Shown here: one piece after another, positions 35,742-44,657 of the stretch
Numbering within the stretch: the first letter of the stretch is position 1
Layout of the letters: each line of letters opens with the position of its first letter
Assembly (NCBI GenBank): GCA_022560735.1
Contig: JADFSO010000011.1
Span: 1 to 64,000, forward strand
Length of the DNA stretch: 64,000 nucleotides
From: Pseudomonadota bacterium
GTDB taxonomy: Bacteria > Pseudomonadota > Gammaproteobacteria > Steroidobacterales > MnTg04
Direction: 5' to 3'
Notes under the pieces: generated by a model
Databases searched by the model: none
The model's input: only the letters and a program-made list of their open reading frames with translations
Told to the model about the DNA's origin: nothing
Program-made: the position numbers and the translations under genes

Positions 35742-36421
35742 CGTGGTTCCCCTTGCTGTCCCCGCGCAGCCTCGATCAATTCCGGACCCTGGTTCGCCGG
35801 GCTGTTGACCATGCGATCCACCGGCCAGGCAAGCATTTCGCCGGCCGGCGCCGGCAACAGCGTAGCCCTGAGTCGATCGGCATCGAGCAGCTCCCCCGAC
35901 AACCAGTCCGTTTGCCGATCCGTGTTCAGGATCACCGGCATCCGGTGATGTATGGGCGCAACCAGTTCATTTGCGGTCGTAGTGATGATGGTGCAAGACT
36001 CCAGCGGTTCGTCCCCTTTGTCCCAGCTCTCCCACAGGCCGGCAAATGCCATGGGTCGTTGATCCTGCATGCAAATATAATGCGGCTGTTTTGCGGTGCC
36101 GGTTTCTTGCCACTCGTAAAAGCCGTTGGCGAGCACCAGGCAACGCCTGCTCTTGAGCGCGTTTCTGAACGACGGTTTTTCAGCGACAGTCTCCGCCCGC
36201 GCGTTGATCATTCGGTTGCCGATGGATTTCTCCTGCGCCCAGAATGGCACCAGCCCCCAATGCAGCAACACCATTTCCTTGCTGCCATCTCGCTGCCGGA
36301 TAACGGGAACAACCTGGGTCGGCGCAATGTTGTAGCGTGGCTGCAGATCGAGGTCGCTATCGACCGCAAAATATTGCCGCACTGCTTCGGCCGGTGAGTA
36401 GAAAGCATACCGCCCGCACAT
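35738..36421 (-). CDS. HMCES/YedK-type abasic-site crosslinking protein
   Basis: Encodes 227 residues starting MCGRYAFY, where the cysteine exposed after methionine removal forms the DNA crosslink. Other conserved parts are YNIAPTQVVPVI, LVPFWAQ, NARAETVAEKPSF, CLVLANGFYEW and the IHHRMPVIL histidine. It shields abasic sites in single-stranded DNA. It is coupled to the PLP enzyme (four-base overlap) and starts four bases after the ABC permease gene, an unusual setting. Confidence 0.93.
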   Translation of the reverse strand: MCGRYAFYSPAEAVRQYFAVDSDLDLQPRYNIAPTQVVPVIRQRDGSKEMVLLHWGLVPFWAQEKSIGNRMINARAETVAEKPSFRNALKSRRCLVLANGFYEWQETGTAKQPHYICMQDQRPMAFAGLWESWDKGDEPLESCTIITTTANELVAPIHHRMPVILNTDRQTDWLSGELLDADRLRATLLPAPAGEMLAWPVDRMVNSPANQGPELIEAARGQQGEPR

Positions 36422-36425
36422 TTTT

Positions 36426-37199
36426 TTATTCCCGAATTCCCCGGCCGGTTTTCATCAGGTAAAGGCTGACGGAAAAGAGCAGCACGATAAAACCGCTGAT
36501 AATCAGGTATGCCCAGGCTATCGGTATATCGGATACGCCGAGGATTCCGTAGCGAAAGGCGTTGACCATATAGAGTATCGGGTTGGCCTTCGACACCTGC
36601 TGCCAGAACTCCGGCAACAGGCTGATGCTGTAAAAGACGCCGCCAAGGTAGGTTAGCGGCGTAAGAACAAAAGTGGGAATAATCGCGATGTCGTCAAAAT
36701 CCCTGGCGAAAACGGCGTTGATAAACCCGGCCAGCGAAAAAACGATCGAAGTCAGGAAAACGACGCTGACCGTTACCCAGACATGCTGAACATCCAGTCT
36801 GGTAAAGAACAGCGCAATTATCGTTACCGCGATGCCAACCAGCAGGCCGCGCATCAATCCGCCCGCCACATGGCCGATAATGATAAAAGAGTTGGGCAGC
36901 GGCGAGACCAGCATCTCTTCGATATGCTTGCCGAATTTCGCCCCGAAAAAGGATGAAACCACGTTGCCATAGGAATTCGTAATGACCGACATCATGATCA
37001 GGCCCGGGGCGATGAACTGCATGTAGTCAAAGCCATCCATTTGCCCGATACGCTTGCCGATCAGGTTGCCGAAAATAATAAAATACAAACTCATGGTGAT
37101 CGATGGCGGCAACAAGGTCTGCATCCAGATCCGTATGATCCGCTTGTATTCCCGATAGATTATGGTCTGCAAACCTATCAGCTCGGCCTTTAATCTCAT
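36426..37199 (-). CDS. ABC-2 type transport permease (YadH-like)
   Basis: Encodes 257 residues with six transmembrane helices and the ABC-2 pattern: TIIYREYKRIIRIWMQTLLPP, QFIAPGLIMMSVI, FGAKFGKHIEEMLVSPLPN and LTPLTYLGGVFYSI. It is closest in pattern to E. coli YadH. Its ATG overlaps the ATPase stop by four bases. It forms the membrane part of an exporter of unknown substrate. Confidence 0.92.
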   Translation of the reverse strand: MRLKAELIGLQTIIYREYKRIIRIWMQTLLPPSITMSLYFIIFGNLIGKRIGQMDGFDYMQFIAPGLIMMSVITNSYGNVVSSFFGAKFGKHIEEMLVSPLPNSFIIIGHVAGGLMRGLLVGIAVTIIALFFTRLDVQHVWVTVSVVFLTSIVFSLAGFINAVFARDFDDIAIIPTFVLTPLTYLGGVFYSISLLPEFWQQVSKANPILYMVNAFRYGILGVSDIPIAWAYLIISGFIVLLFSVSLYLMKTGRGIRE

Positions 37200-38149
37200 G
37201 GTTCGGCTCTGGCGCCGGTGCCGTCGCCCTGGTGGGTGCCCTTGCTCTCGACCAGCCTCATAAACAACTCCTCGAGCCGGTTGGATTTGTTTCGCATGCT
37301 GCAGGCCGTCAGCCCCAGGGCCGATAATTTCTCGAAGACCTGGTTCAGGTTTTGCTCCGGCCCGATTTCAATCTCGAGCGAATGTTCGTCCACCTGCCGC
37401 ACGACGAAACCATCGATTACCGGTGCCTCGTCGATCTCTTCGGCCAGGTTGAAGATAAAAGTTTCGAGTTGGAACTTGCGCAAAACCCGGCTCATGCGGT
37501 CATTAACGACGATCTTCCCCTGGTCGATGATCGCGACATTCCGGCACAGGCTTTCCGCTTCTTCCAGGTAGTGGGTGGTCAGGATGATCGTCGTGCCCTG
37601 TTCGTTGATGCGGCGGATGAAATCCCACATGGACCGGCGAATCTCAATGTCGACTCCCGCCGTAGGCTCATCAAGAATCAGCAGGCGGGGCTCATGGACC
37701 AGTGCCCTCGCGATCATCAGGCGTCGCTTCATGCCGCCGGACAAGGTGCGTGATAATTCCTCCCTTTTGTCCCAAAGTTGCAACTGGCGCAGGTATTTTT
37801 CCGCCCGCTCCCTGGCCAGCGCGCGAGGAATTCCATAATACCCGGCCTGGTTCAGCACGACATTGCTGACCTTTTCAAACTGGTTGAAATTGATTTCCTG
37901 CGGCACGACTCCGATGCATGCTTTTGCCCCATCCAGATCCTCATCGATATCGTAATCGAAGACGCTGACCTTCCCGGCGGTCTTGTTGACCAGCGAAGTC
38001 ACGATACCGATTATCGTGGTCTTGCCGGCGCCATTCGGCCCGAGCAGCGCAAAAAAATCACCCTCCTCGACCTCCAGGTCTATACCTTTCAGGGCCTGCA
38101 CACCGTTGGCATAGGTTTTTTGCAGACCGGATATGGAAAGTGCTTTCAT
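37196..38149 (-). CDS. ABC transporter ATP-binding protein (YadG-like)
   Basis: Encodes 317 residues from the ATG at 38149; a longer open frame upstream lacks homology. Walker A is LLGPNGAGKTT, the signature is LSGGMKRRLMIAR, and Walker B is LLILDEPTAGVDIE, followed by TTHYLEEAE. A C-terminal domain of about 90 residues follows. It is the first gene of the minus operon that also carries the permease, the HMCES-type protein and the PLP enzyme. Confidence 0.93.
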   Translation of the reverse strand: MKALSISGLQKTYANGVQALKGIDLEVEEGDFFALLGPNGAGKTTIIGIVTSLVNKTAGKVSVFDYDIDEDLDGAKACIGVVPQEINFNQFEKVSNVVLNQAGYYGIPRALARERAEKYLRQLQLWDKREELSRTLSGGMKRRLMIARALVHEPRLLILDEPTAGVDIEIRRSMWDFIRRINEQGTTIILTTHYLEEAESLCRNVAIIDQGKIVVNDRMSRVLRKFQLETFIFNLAEEIDEAPVIDGFVVRQVDEHSLEIEIGPEQNLNQVFEKLSALGLTACSMRNKSNRLEELFMRLVESKGTHQGDGTGARAEP

Positions 38150-38239
38150 ACGATTACCAGCTTGGCCCGGGTTGAGTCGGGGTGCAAATTCAGGAATGGG
38201 GAATTCTAGCAAAGCATGGGCAACGGATACGACACCCGG

Positions 38240-38845
38240 ATGAATCAGCAAGCATACGCAAGGTCGATCGCCTGGTTATGCCGGCGGGACGAGGACTTCC
38301 AAAAGGTCATCGATCGTCATGGTATGCCGCCGATGTGGCAACGAAAGCCGGGCTTTGTCACGTTGATCCACACCATCCTGGAACAACAGGTGTCGCTGGC
38401 GAGCGCGAAGGCGGTCCTGAACAAGCTCAGGAAAATCTGTACTCCGCTCAACCCCGGGACTCTGCTCGGGTTGTCGGACGCGCAACTGGCCTCGGTCGGG
38501 TTCAGCCGGCAAAAAATGCGTTATTGCCGCGCGCTCGCGGAGGCCATATCCAGCGGTGAGTTGTATCTTGGCAAGCTTCACAAGCTCGATGACGATGCTT
38601 TTCGCACGGAAATTACCGCCTACCCCGGTATCGGGCCTTGGACCGCGAATGTTTACTTGCTGATGGCGCTGGGCAGGCCCGATATCTGGCCGAGCGGAGA
38701 TCTTGCGCTGCAGGCCGCCGCGCAATCGCTGAAAAACCTGAAAGCGAGGCCGACGCCGGAAAAACTGGACCGGATCGGCGAGAAATGGCGGCCCTATCGT
38801 TCCTCGGCGGCGCGCATACTGTGGCTTCATTATTTGAACCGTTAG
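38240..38845 (+). CDS. HhH-GPD DNA glycosylase (AlkA-like)
   Basis: Encodes 201 residues from the ATG at 38240; an ATG at 38216 is also possible. The HhH-GPD pattern is clear: LIHTILEQQVSLASAKAV, the helix-hairpin-helix YPGIGPWTANVYLLMALG, and SGDLALQAAAQ with the catalytic aspartate. No iron-sulfur cysteines follow, as in AlkA. It removes alkylated or damaged bases. It diverges from the ABC operon across about 90 bp. Confidence 0.9.
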   Translation: MNQQAYARSIAWLCRRDEDFQKVIDRHGMPPMWQRKPGFVTLIHTILEQQVSLASAKAVLNKLRKICTPLNPGTLLGLSDAQLASVGFSRQKMRYCRALAEAISSGELYLGKLHKLDDDAFRTEITAYPGIGPWTANVYLLMALGRPDIWPSGDLALQAAAQSLKNLKARPTPEKLDRIGEKWRPYRSSAARILWLHYLNR

Positions 38846-38861
38846 GAGCGCCATTAGTTAT

Positions 38862-39353
38862 ATGACTCTCAAACGCATCTGGCCCTTCCTGGTACTCCTC
38901 GCTCTTGGCATGGCGCAATTGACCGTGTATTACCCGCAATTGCCGGAGACGATGTCCATTCACTTCAACAAGGACGGGCTGGCCAACGGCTGGTCGAGCC
39001 GGGAAGTTTATTTTTCCATACAGATCGGTCTGCTGGTCACGCTGACGCTGTTTGCGGCGTTTGCACCGCTGTGGGGCCGCAGACCGGGTATGAAGTTTCG
39101 CCTGCCAAACAGTGACTACTGGCTGGCCAGGGAAAGAAAAGAGCAAACGATGGCCTGGATAGAAAACAGTTATCGAAAATTGTTTCTGCTATCGATGATC
39201 CTGATGTTGCTGGTCAGCGAGCAGGTGTTGAGGGCGAATCTCAGCCAGCCGGTGCGCCTGGACTCCACGCTTTTCGTCGTGGGGCTGGGCTTGTATTTTC
39301 TGGTCATCGCCATTTGGCTGCTCCGGCTGTTCAGACGCTTCCGCAGACCCTGA
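38862..39353 (+). CDS. SdpI/DUF1648-like membrane protein
   Basis: Encodes 163 residues with transmembrane helices near 7-22, 48-68, 103-122 and 132-152. The segment LPETMSIHFNKDGLANGW is the DUF1648 hallmark found in SdpI-type immunity and sensor proteins. It lies 17 bp after the DNA glycosylase gene. A specific role cannot be assigned. Confidence 0.8.
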   Translation: MTLKRIWPFLVLLALGMAQLTVYYPQLPETMSIHFNKDGLANGWSSREVYFSIQIGLLVTLTLFAAFAPLWGRRPGMKFRLPNSDYWLARERKEQTMAWIENSYRKLFLLSMILMLLVSEQVLRANLSQPVRLDSTLFVVGLGLYFLVIAIWLLRLFRRFRRP

Positions 39354-39539
39354 CCATCGACAGCCGGCATCAGAGCCGATGAATCTTCTGCAAATAGCAA
39401 TCTCCAGCGTCCGATGCTGCAATTTTTAGAGGCATTGCCCGTGTCACCGCGTCTTGAAATCGAACTGAATCAATCTCAGTACCCACGCTGAGCTGCTCCG
39501 CTCCACGCAAGACCTCGTCTTCCGGAACACCACAGACGA

Positions 39540-40142
39540 TCAGCGCCCGGTCGCATGCAGGCCTCCCGCTGCCGCAGCAAGCAACTGCATACCCTGCAAG
39601 CGGGTCGATTTCAGGACAAATTCTCCCGGGTCCCTGGCCGCCCTGACCAGGCCTTGCCAAAAAAGAGGCGCCCACAGAAAATTCGCCCGCAGATGCAGCT
39701 TGCCCTGGCACTCCTGGGCCCTGAGCATGTTGATCGAACAGGCCAGCAGCTTCTGGCGCTCGGCTTCGCCGACACCCAGAACCAGCGAACTCGTCTCGCT
39801 ACCGGCGCCAGCCAGCGAACGGCAAAATGTTGCCGCCAGCAAGACCAGCGCGGAACCATCGCGCATTGCACTTTCCCGGTATACCGGGGGCGGTTCCGCG
39901 CTGAGCAAATGATCCGAAAAATCGACCCGAAAAAGGGCGAAGGGGCCGCCTGCCAGCCGGTTTATCGCTCGTGCATCGAGTTTTCTCAGGCCGCACGGCG
40001 GCGGTCGACGTATTTCATCCCGCACCGGCGATGAGATACAGCGGTCGATAAAAGACAAGTTCAAATCCATCAAGTCCATGCATTGTTCCGCCTTGAGAAT
40101 CATGTCGTGCCGGCCTATCTGGCCATATTCGTTGGTGTCCAT
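39540..40142 (-). CDS. Uncharacterised protein divergent from FlhC-like gene
   Basis: Encodes 200 residues. GGGAG lies upstream of the ATG at 40142. The sequence is soluble with no clear domain; notable segments are DLNLSFIDRCI, ALFRVDFSDHLL and LVLGVGEAERQKLL. A different minus frame continues protein-like past its stop (RALIVCGVPEDEVL to 39370), so a frameshift near 39540 could have shortened it. It is divergent from the FlhC-like gene and may act with it; that is inference. Confidence 0.6.
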   Translation of the reverse strand: MDTNEYGQIGRHDMILKAEQCMDLMDLNLSFIDRCISSPVRDEIRRPPPCGLRKLDARAINRLAGGPFALFRVDFSDHLLSAEPPPVYRESAMRDGSALVLLAATFCRSLAGAGSETSSLVLGVGEAERQKLLACSINMLRAQECQGKLHLRANFLWAPLFWQGLVRAARDPGEFVLKSTRLQGMQLLAAAAGGLHATGR

Positions 40143-40177
40143 AGTGCAATCTCCCTTGTTTGCACAAAAAATAGTGG

Positions 40178-40205
40178 TTGAAAAAGCCCATATAAAGGGT
40201 ATTAT
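40178..40205 (+). promoter_or_regulatory. Promoter of the FlhC-like gene
   Basis: A -35 of TTGAAA (40178-40183) and a -10 of TATTAT (40200-40205) are separated by 16 bp, about 40 bp before the FlhC-like start, in the divergent spacer. Confidence 0.5.
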
Positions 40206-40246
40206 CTCCCTAAATTGGTCAAAAAGGAACAGTTAAGGCGAAAATC

Positions 40247-40792
40247 ATGAAAGTTACCGAAGAACGCTATCTCAGGGAGCGACAATGTTTCGACCTTGCA
40301 ATCAGGATGATCGGGCATGAGGCGAGAACCCAGACCATACAAAGCTGCACCCGCCTGTCCGAAGACCGGATTCGCAAGCTTTACCGCAATTTCTTTAAAT
40401 TCTCAGCCTCGACCAACGTTCGCCGGCACCGCGGCAAGGCGCCCAGGCGTTGTGAATATTTTGTCGAAACGCTGGCAACGCAATCTGAAGCGGCCACCCT
40501 CGCCGCGCTTTTTATTGCCGGCGGCATGCTGATTCAGAAAACCAGGCCGGCCATGCCGGAAAAAAACCTTGGTTTTGGCCACGCTTTTTGCCGGGTCTAT
40601 GATCGCTTTCTCGACTTTCATCCGTCACCACGCATCAGCTTCGACCATGGTTGGTTCCTGCTCGAGGCGCTACTGGACGCAAACGAACTGGCCCTGCGCT
40701 CTTGCGCGATCTGCAACAATTGGTACCCGCATGACATCCTTGGCCTGCGCCCGCTGAAATGCCCCGGTTGCCGGGTCCTCAAGCTGGACTAG
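40247..40792 (+). CDS. FlhC-like transcriptional regulator (orphan)
   Basis: Encodes 181 residues. The order matches FlhC: an N-terminal helical region (LAIRMIGHEARTQTIQSCTRLSEDRIRKLY), a central segment with CEYFVETL, and a C-terminal zinc site with two CxxC pairs (SCAICNNW near residue 153 and KCPGCRVL near 172). Classical FlhC needs FlhD in an FlhD4C2 complex; no FlhD or flagellar gene is seen here. The protein may control other genes, perhaps its divergent neighbour. Confidence 0.78.
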   Translation: MKVTEERYLRERQCFDLAIRMIGHEARTQTIQSCTRLSEDRIRKLYRNFFKFSASTNVRRHRGKAPRRCEYFVETLATQSEAATLAALFIAGGMLIQKTRPAMPEKNLGFGHAFCRVYDRFLDFHPSPRISFDHGWFLLEALLDANELALRSCAICNNWYPHDILGLRPLKCPGCRVLKLD

Positions 40793-40875
40793 CGCAAACT
40801 TCGCAACAGCCGAATCGTCAGCGCTCATGGCGAGTACAGTTCCTGCCGGTATAATCCCAACTCGGGAAATCAACG

Positions 40876-41805
40876 ATGCCGACGAAACCACATTTTTTTG
40901 CCAGTCACCACTTCGAGCGCATGGCGCATCGGCGCGATCAGGATGCCTGGCTGGAGCGCAGGCGCAACAGCGGCAAGAGCTGGTTCCTGCCGGTCGCGGC
41001 GAGCAAAAACCTGGTTTTTGAAGGGCCGCCGCCGGCCGCCGCCCTGCTAACGCTGGAACAGGTGGACATGTTGTCATGCCCGCATGTCTACCTCGGCGAA
41101 TACAAGGCGCGCAGCTGTTTCGCGCTGCTGACCGAACCCGACCACGACCCCGGCTGGCCAGGCACGGGTTACCAGCAGGTCTTGCAGCTTGCGACGATTA
41201 TCGATACCGCCGAGGCATCCCTGCTGGCCTATGCCCGGGCGATGAGCATCTGGCACCGCAATCACCGGCATTGTGGCCGCTGCGGCGCGGACACGGTCAG
41301 CACCCAGGCCGGACATGTCCTGGTCTGCAGCGACCCGGACTGCGGCTGGCAGCAGTTTCCGCGGGTAGACCCGGCCATCATCGTCCTGGTCAGCGATGGC
41401 GAGCGCTGCCTGCTTGGACGCCAGGCTTCGTGGGACGCGGGCCGATATTCGACCATTGCCGGATTCGTCGAGCCGGGCGAATCGCTGGAGGACGCCGTGA
41501 TCAGGGAGGTATACGAGGAATCCGGCATCGTGGCGCACTCGCCGGTCTATCACTCATCGCAACCCTGGCCGTTTCCAAGTTCGCTGATGCTGGGTTTCCA
41601 GGCAAGCGCCGCAAGCAGCGAGATTCATTTGCGCGACGGAGAACTCGAGGACGCAGACTGGTTTACGCCCGACGACCTGGCCAGCGGTACCCGAATCAAA
41701 CTTGCGCCCAGCGTTTCAATATCTCGCCGGCTGGTGGACGATTGGTATTACCAGCGGACCGGCACAAAGCTGGAAGCAACAGACGCGCCGCCAAAGGCCT
41801 GGTAA
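40876..41805 (+). CDS. nudC: NADH pyrophosphatase / RNA decapping Nudix enzyme
   Basis: Encodes 309 residues. An N-terminal NUDIX-like domain is followed by a zinc ribbon (CGRCG, then CSDPDCGW near 137-160) and the Nudix box GFVEPGESLEDAVIREVYEESG near residues 195-215, with the catalytic REVYEE helix. The C-terminal SQPWPFPSSLMLGF is the NudC signature for NADH recognition. It cleaves NAD(H) and can remove NAD caps from RNA. Confidence 0.95.
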   Translation: MPTKPHFFASHHFERMAHRRDQDAWLERRRNSGKSWFLPVAASKNLVFEGPPPAAALLTLEQVDMLSCPHVYLGEYKARSCFALLTEPDHDPGWPGTGYQQVLQLATIIDTAEASLLAYARAMSIWHRNHRHCGRCGADTVSTQAGHVLVCSDPDCGWQQFPRVDPAIIVLVSDGERCLLGRQASWDAGRYSTIAGFVEPGESLEDAVIREVYEESGIVAHSPVYHSSQPWPFPSSLMLGFQASAASSEIHLRDGELEDADWFTPDDLASGTRIKLAPSVSISRRLVDDWYYQRTGTKLEATDAPPKAW

Positions 41806-41893
41806 CCCATGGGAGGTGGCCGGCGATGACCGAACCACGTCGCTTTTACCCACCGCTGGCCGGATTCCTGGCAGGCCGTCACAGGCATAGATC

Positions 41894-42658
41894 ATGTGCG
41901 TGGTAGTCCTGGCTTATGCGCATCACCCGCGCTATCGCCTGGTGCTGGCCGCCAACCGGGATGAGTTTCATGCGCGGCCGAGCCAGTCCGCGCATTGGTG
42001 GCCGGATCACCCGGGACTCCTGGCGGGACGGGATCTGGAAGCCGGCGGCACCTGGCTTGGCATTAACCGGAGCGGACGGCTGGCGCTGGTGACGAATTTC
42101 CGCGAACCCGGCGCCCGCGCACCGGGAAAGCGCAGCCGCGGTGAACTGGTCAGGGACTTCCTGGCAGATGATCGGCCAGCCGCAGAGTTTGCCGCGGACC
42201 TGTCGACCGTTGCCTCTGATTACAGTGGTTTCAACCTGGTCGTTTTCGATGGCAGGAACGGCCTGTATTTGTGCAATCGCGGTGACTTTCAGCAAGTCCT
42301 GCAACCGGGAATCCACGGGCTAAGCAACCATCGGTTGAACACACCCTGGCCAAAGGTCGAAAAAACGCGCCATCGCTTCGCCGATGCCCTGGCGTCCGAT
42401 GATATCGATGAAGTCGAATTGTTTTCCATCCTTGGTGATAATCGCCCATTTGATGATAAGATATTGGCCGATACCGGGATCGGCCGTGAACTGGAAAAAT
42501 TGCTGTCGGCGCCGTTTGTCATTAGCCCCGACTATGGCACCCGCTGCTCGACGCTGGTGTTGTGGGACAACTCCGGCGACATGCATTTTAGCGAACGCAG
42601 TTTTACGCCAGCCGGCAAAATGGATCAGGAAAAGAGCTACGAAATCCGGCTCGACTGA
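41894..42658 (+). CDS. NRDE family protein (TANGO2-like)
   Basis: Encodes 254 residues starting MCVVVLAYAHHPRYRLVLAANRDEF, where Cys2 and the NRDE motif define the family. Further conserved parts are HPGLLAGRDLEAGGTWLGINRSGRLALVTNFR and GLSNHRLNTPWPKV. Eukaryotic TANGO2 is linked to heme or lipid handling; the bacterial role is unknown. It lies 88 bp after nudC and 12 bp before the S9 peptidase gene. Confidence 0.9.
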   Translation: MCVVVLAYAHHPRYRLVLAANRDEFHARPSQSAHWWPDHPGLLAGRDLEAGGTWLGINRSGRLALVTNFREPGARAPGKRSRGELVRDFLADDRPAAEFAADLSTVASDYSGFNLVVFDGRNGLYLCNRGDFQQVLQPGIHGLSNHRLNTPWPKVEKTRHRFADALASDDIDEVELFSILGDNRPFDDKILADTGIGRELEKLLSAPFVISPDYGTRCSTLVLWDNSGDMHFSERSFTPAGKMDQEKSYEIRLD

Positions 42659-42670
42659 AAAGGACCAGCA

Positions 42671-44608
42671 ATGACGGATGGCGCAAGCGAAGTAAAAGTT
42701 TCACCGTATGGGTCGTGGTCCTCATCGCTGAGCCTCGACCAGATGGTCGAGGACGTGGTGCGTCTCGCCGAACCTGCCGTCGATGGCGGCACGCTTTACT
42801 GGATTGAAACCCGGCCATCGGAGGAAGGCCGCAACGTCCTGGTCACCTGCGCCCAGGACCAGGAAAAGACCGACCTGACCCCGGCAGGTTACAGCGTGCG
42901 CAGCCGGGCGCACGAATACGGCGGCGGCAGTTACCTGGCCAGGGGCGACAGAGTCTGGTTCGTAAACGACGACGATCAATGCATCTACACCCAGATCCTG
43001 CCGGCTGGATCGCCGGAACGCCTGACCGCAGCGGGTGCGATGCGCTTCGCCGACATGGAACTGGACCTGGCGCGCAACCGTTTGCTGGCCATTTGCGAAG
43101 ATCACGGCAATGACGGCGATCCGGAAAATCTGATCGTTGCCGTCGATCTGGATAGCGGCGAAATCACCGCCGTGGTCAGCGGTGCCGATTTCTACAGCAA
43201 TCCGCGGCTGTCGCCGGATGGTTCGAAACTAAGCTGGTTGTGCTGGAATCATCCGAACCTGCCGTGGGATACGACGGAACTCTGGCTGGCCAGGATTGGT
43301 GCGGACGGCGAAATTCGCGAGCACAAATGCCTGAGCCTGGGCGAGGATGAGTCTGTATTCCAACCGCAATGGTCACCCGGCGGTGAACTCTATTTTGTCT
43401 CCGATCGCAGCGGCTGGTGGAACCTGTTTCGCTACAGAAACGATGCAACCGAAGTGGTAATCTCCGAACAGGCGGAATGCGGCTTGCCACAGTGGGTATT
43501 TGGCATGTCCACTTATGCATTTCCGTCTCCCGATCAGGTCGTGGTTGCAACCACCCGGGACGGGGTGTGGCAACTCAGCAGGTTCGATCTCGAAACGGGT
43601 CAGCGCGAAGCGTTGGCGGTCGGCTGGACATCGATAGACGGCGTCGCCGCGGGCGCTGGACACATCCTGATGCTGGCGGGCGGAGGGTCCCGCGCGCTCA
43701 GCGTCGTTTCCATAGACTCCTCAGGCGAGGAAACCGTGTTGAAATGCGCGGTCAATGGCACGCTGGATCAGTCTGCGATCAGCAAGCCCCAGGCCGTCAC
43801 ATTCGCGACCTCGGATGGAGACCAGGCGCACGGCTTTTTTTACCCGCCATCCAACCCGGTGTTTCGCGGTCCCGACGACGAAAAGCCACCGCTGCTCGTG
43901 GTATGCCATGGCGGCCCGACTTCGGCGACCGCGACCACGCTCAAACTGGACATCCAATTCTGGACCAGCCGTGGTTTTGCCGTGTTCGATGTGAACTACC
44001 GCGGCAGCACGGGCTATGGCAGGAGCTATCGGCAGAAACTTTATGGCACATGGGGGCTGGCCGATGTCGATGACTGTATACACGGCGCCAGGTACCTTGC
44101 CAAGCAAGGCCTGGTAGACCCCAGGCGCATGGCGATCCGCGGTGGCAGCGCCGGTGGGTACACGGTATTGAGCGCGCTGACAGGGCACGACGAATTCAGC
44201 GCCGGCTCCAGTTTTTTTGGGATTGGCGATCTGCAAAGCATGTTCGAGACGACCCACAAGTTCGAAGCCAGCTACGACCATTGGCTGATCGGCCCCAAAG
44301 AAACTCGCAGGGCGATCGTCGAGCAGCGCTCACCGATAAACTTTGCCGACCGGATCAAATGCCCGGTCATATTCTTCCAGGGTCTGGATGATAAAGTCGT
44401 GCCGCCGGACCAGTCCGTATCGATGGTGCAGGCGTTGAAAGACAACCATGTCCCGGTGGCCTACATCGAGTTTGCAGGCGAAGGGCACGGCTTTCGCCAG
44501 GCGCAGAATATCCGGCGCAGCTACGAAGCTGAGTTGTATTTCTTCGGCAAAGTCATGGGTTTTGAACCGGCCGACAAACTGAACGCCGTCGAGATCACTG
44601 ACCTGTAG
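42671..44608 (+). CDS. S9 family peptidase (prolyl oligopeptidase/acylaminoacyl type)
   Basis: Encodes 645 residues. The first 370 form a beta-propeller with WD-like repeats, followed by an alpha/beta-hydrolase domain. The nucleophile is in GGSAGGYT near residue 495, the acid in GLDDKVVPP and the histidine in GEGHGFR. It lacks a signal peptide, so it is probably cytosolic and cleaves short peptides. The intact propeller contrasts with the shortened S9 gene at 61763. Confidence 0.92.
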   Translation: MTDGASEVKVSPYGSWSSSLSLDQMVEDVVRLAEPAVDGGTLYWIETRPSEEGRNVLVTCAQDQEKTDLTPAGYSVRSRAHEYGGGSYLARGDRVWFVNDDDQCIYTQILPAGSPERLTAAGAMRFADMELDLARNRLLAICEDHGNDGDPENLIVAVDLDSGEITAVVSGADFYSNPRLSPDGSKLSWLCWNHPNLPWDTTELWLARIGADGEIREHKCLSLGEDESVFQPQWSPGGELYFVSDRSGWWNLFRYRNDATEVVISEQAECGLPQWVFGMSTYAFPSPDQVVVATTRDGVWQLSRFDLETGQREALAVGWTSIDGVAAGAGHILMLAGGGSRALSVVSIDSSGEETVLKCAVNGTLDQSAISKPQAVTFATSDGDQAHGFFYPPSNPVFRGPDDEKPPLLVVCHGGPTSATATTLKLDIQFWTSRGFAVFDVNYRGSTGYGRSYRQKLYGTWGLADVDDCIHGARYLAKQGLVDPRRMAIRGGSAGGYTVLSALTGHDEFSAGSSFFGIGDLQSMFETTHKFEASYDHWLIGPKETRRAIVEQRSPINFADRIKCPVIFFQGLDDKVVPPDQSVSMVQALKDNHVPVAYIEFAGEGHGFRQAQNIRRSYEAELYFFGKVMGFEPADKLNAVEITDL

Positions 44609-44612
44609 TTAA

Positions 44613-44657
44613 ACCCGCATCTCACCAGGGATCGCGGATCCTGGGCGACATGCGGGT
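44613..44657. repeat. REP-like extragenic palindrome, copy 1
   Basis: ACCCGCAT at 44613-44620 pairs with ATGCGGGT at 44650-44657, enclosing a second inverted repeat (CCAGGGATC with GATCCTGG). It lies between the stop of the S9 peptidase and the stop of the convergent esterase. A related palindrome lies at 48548-48586. Confidence 0.65.
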
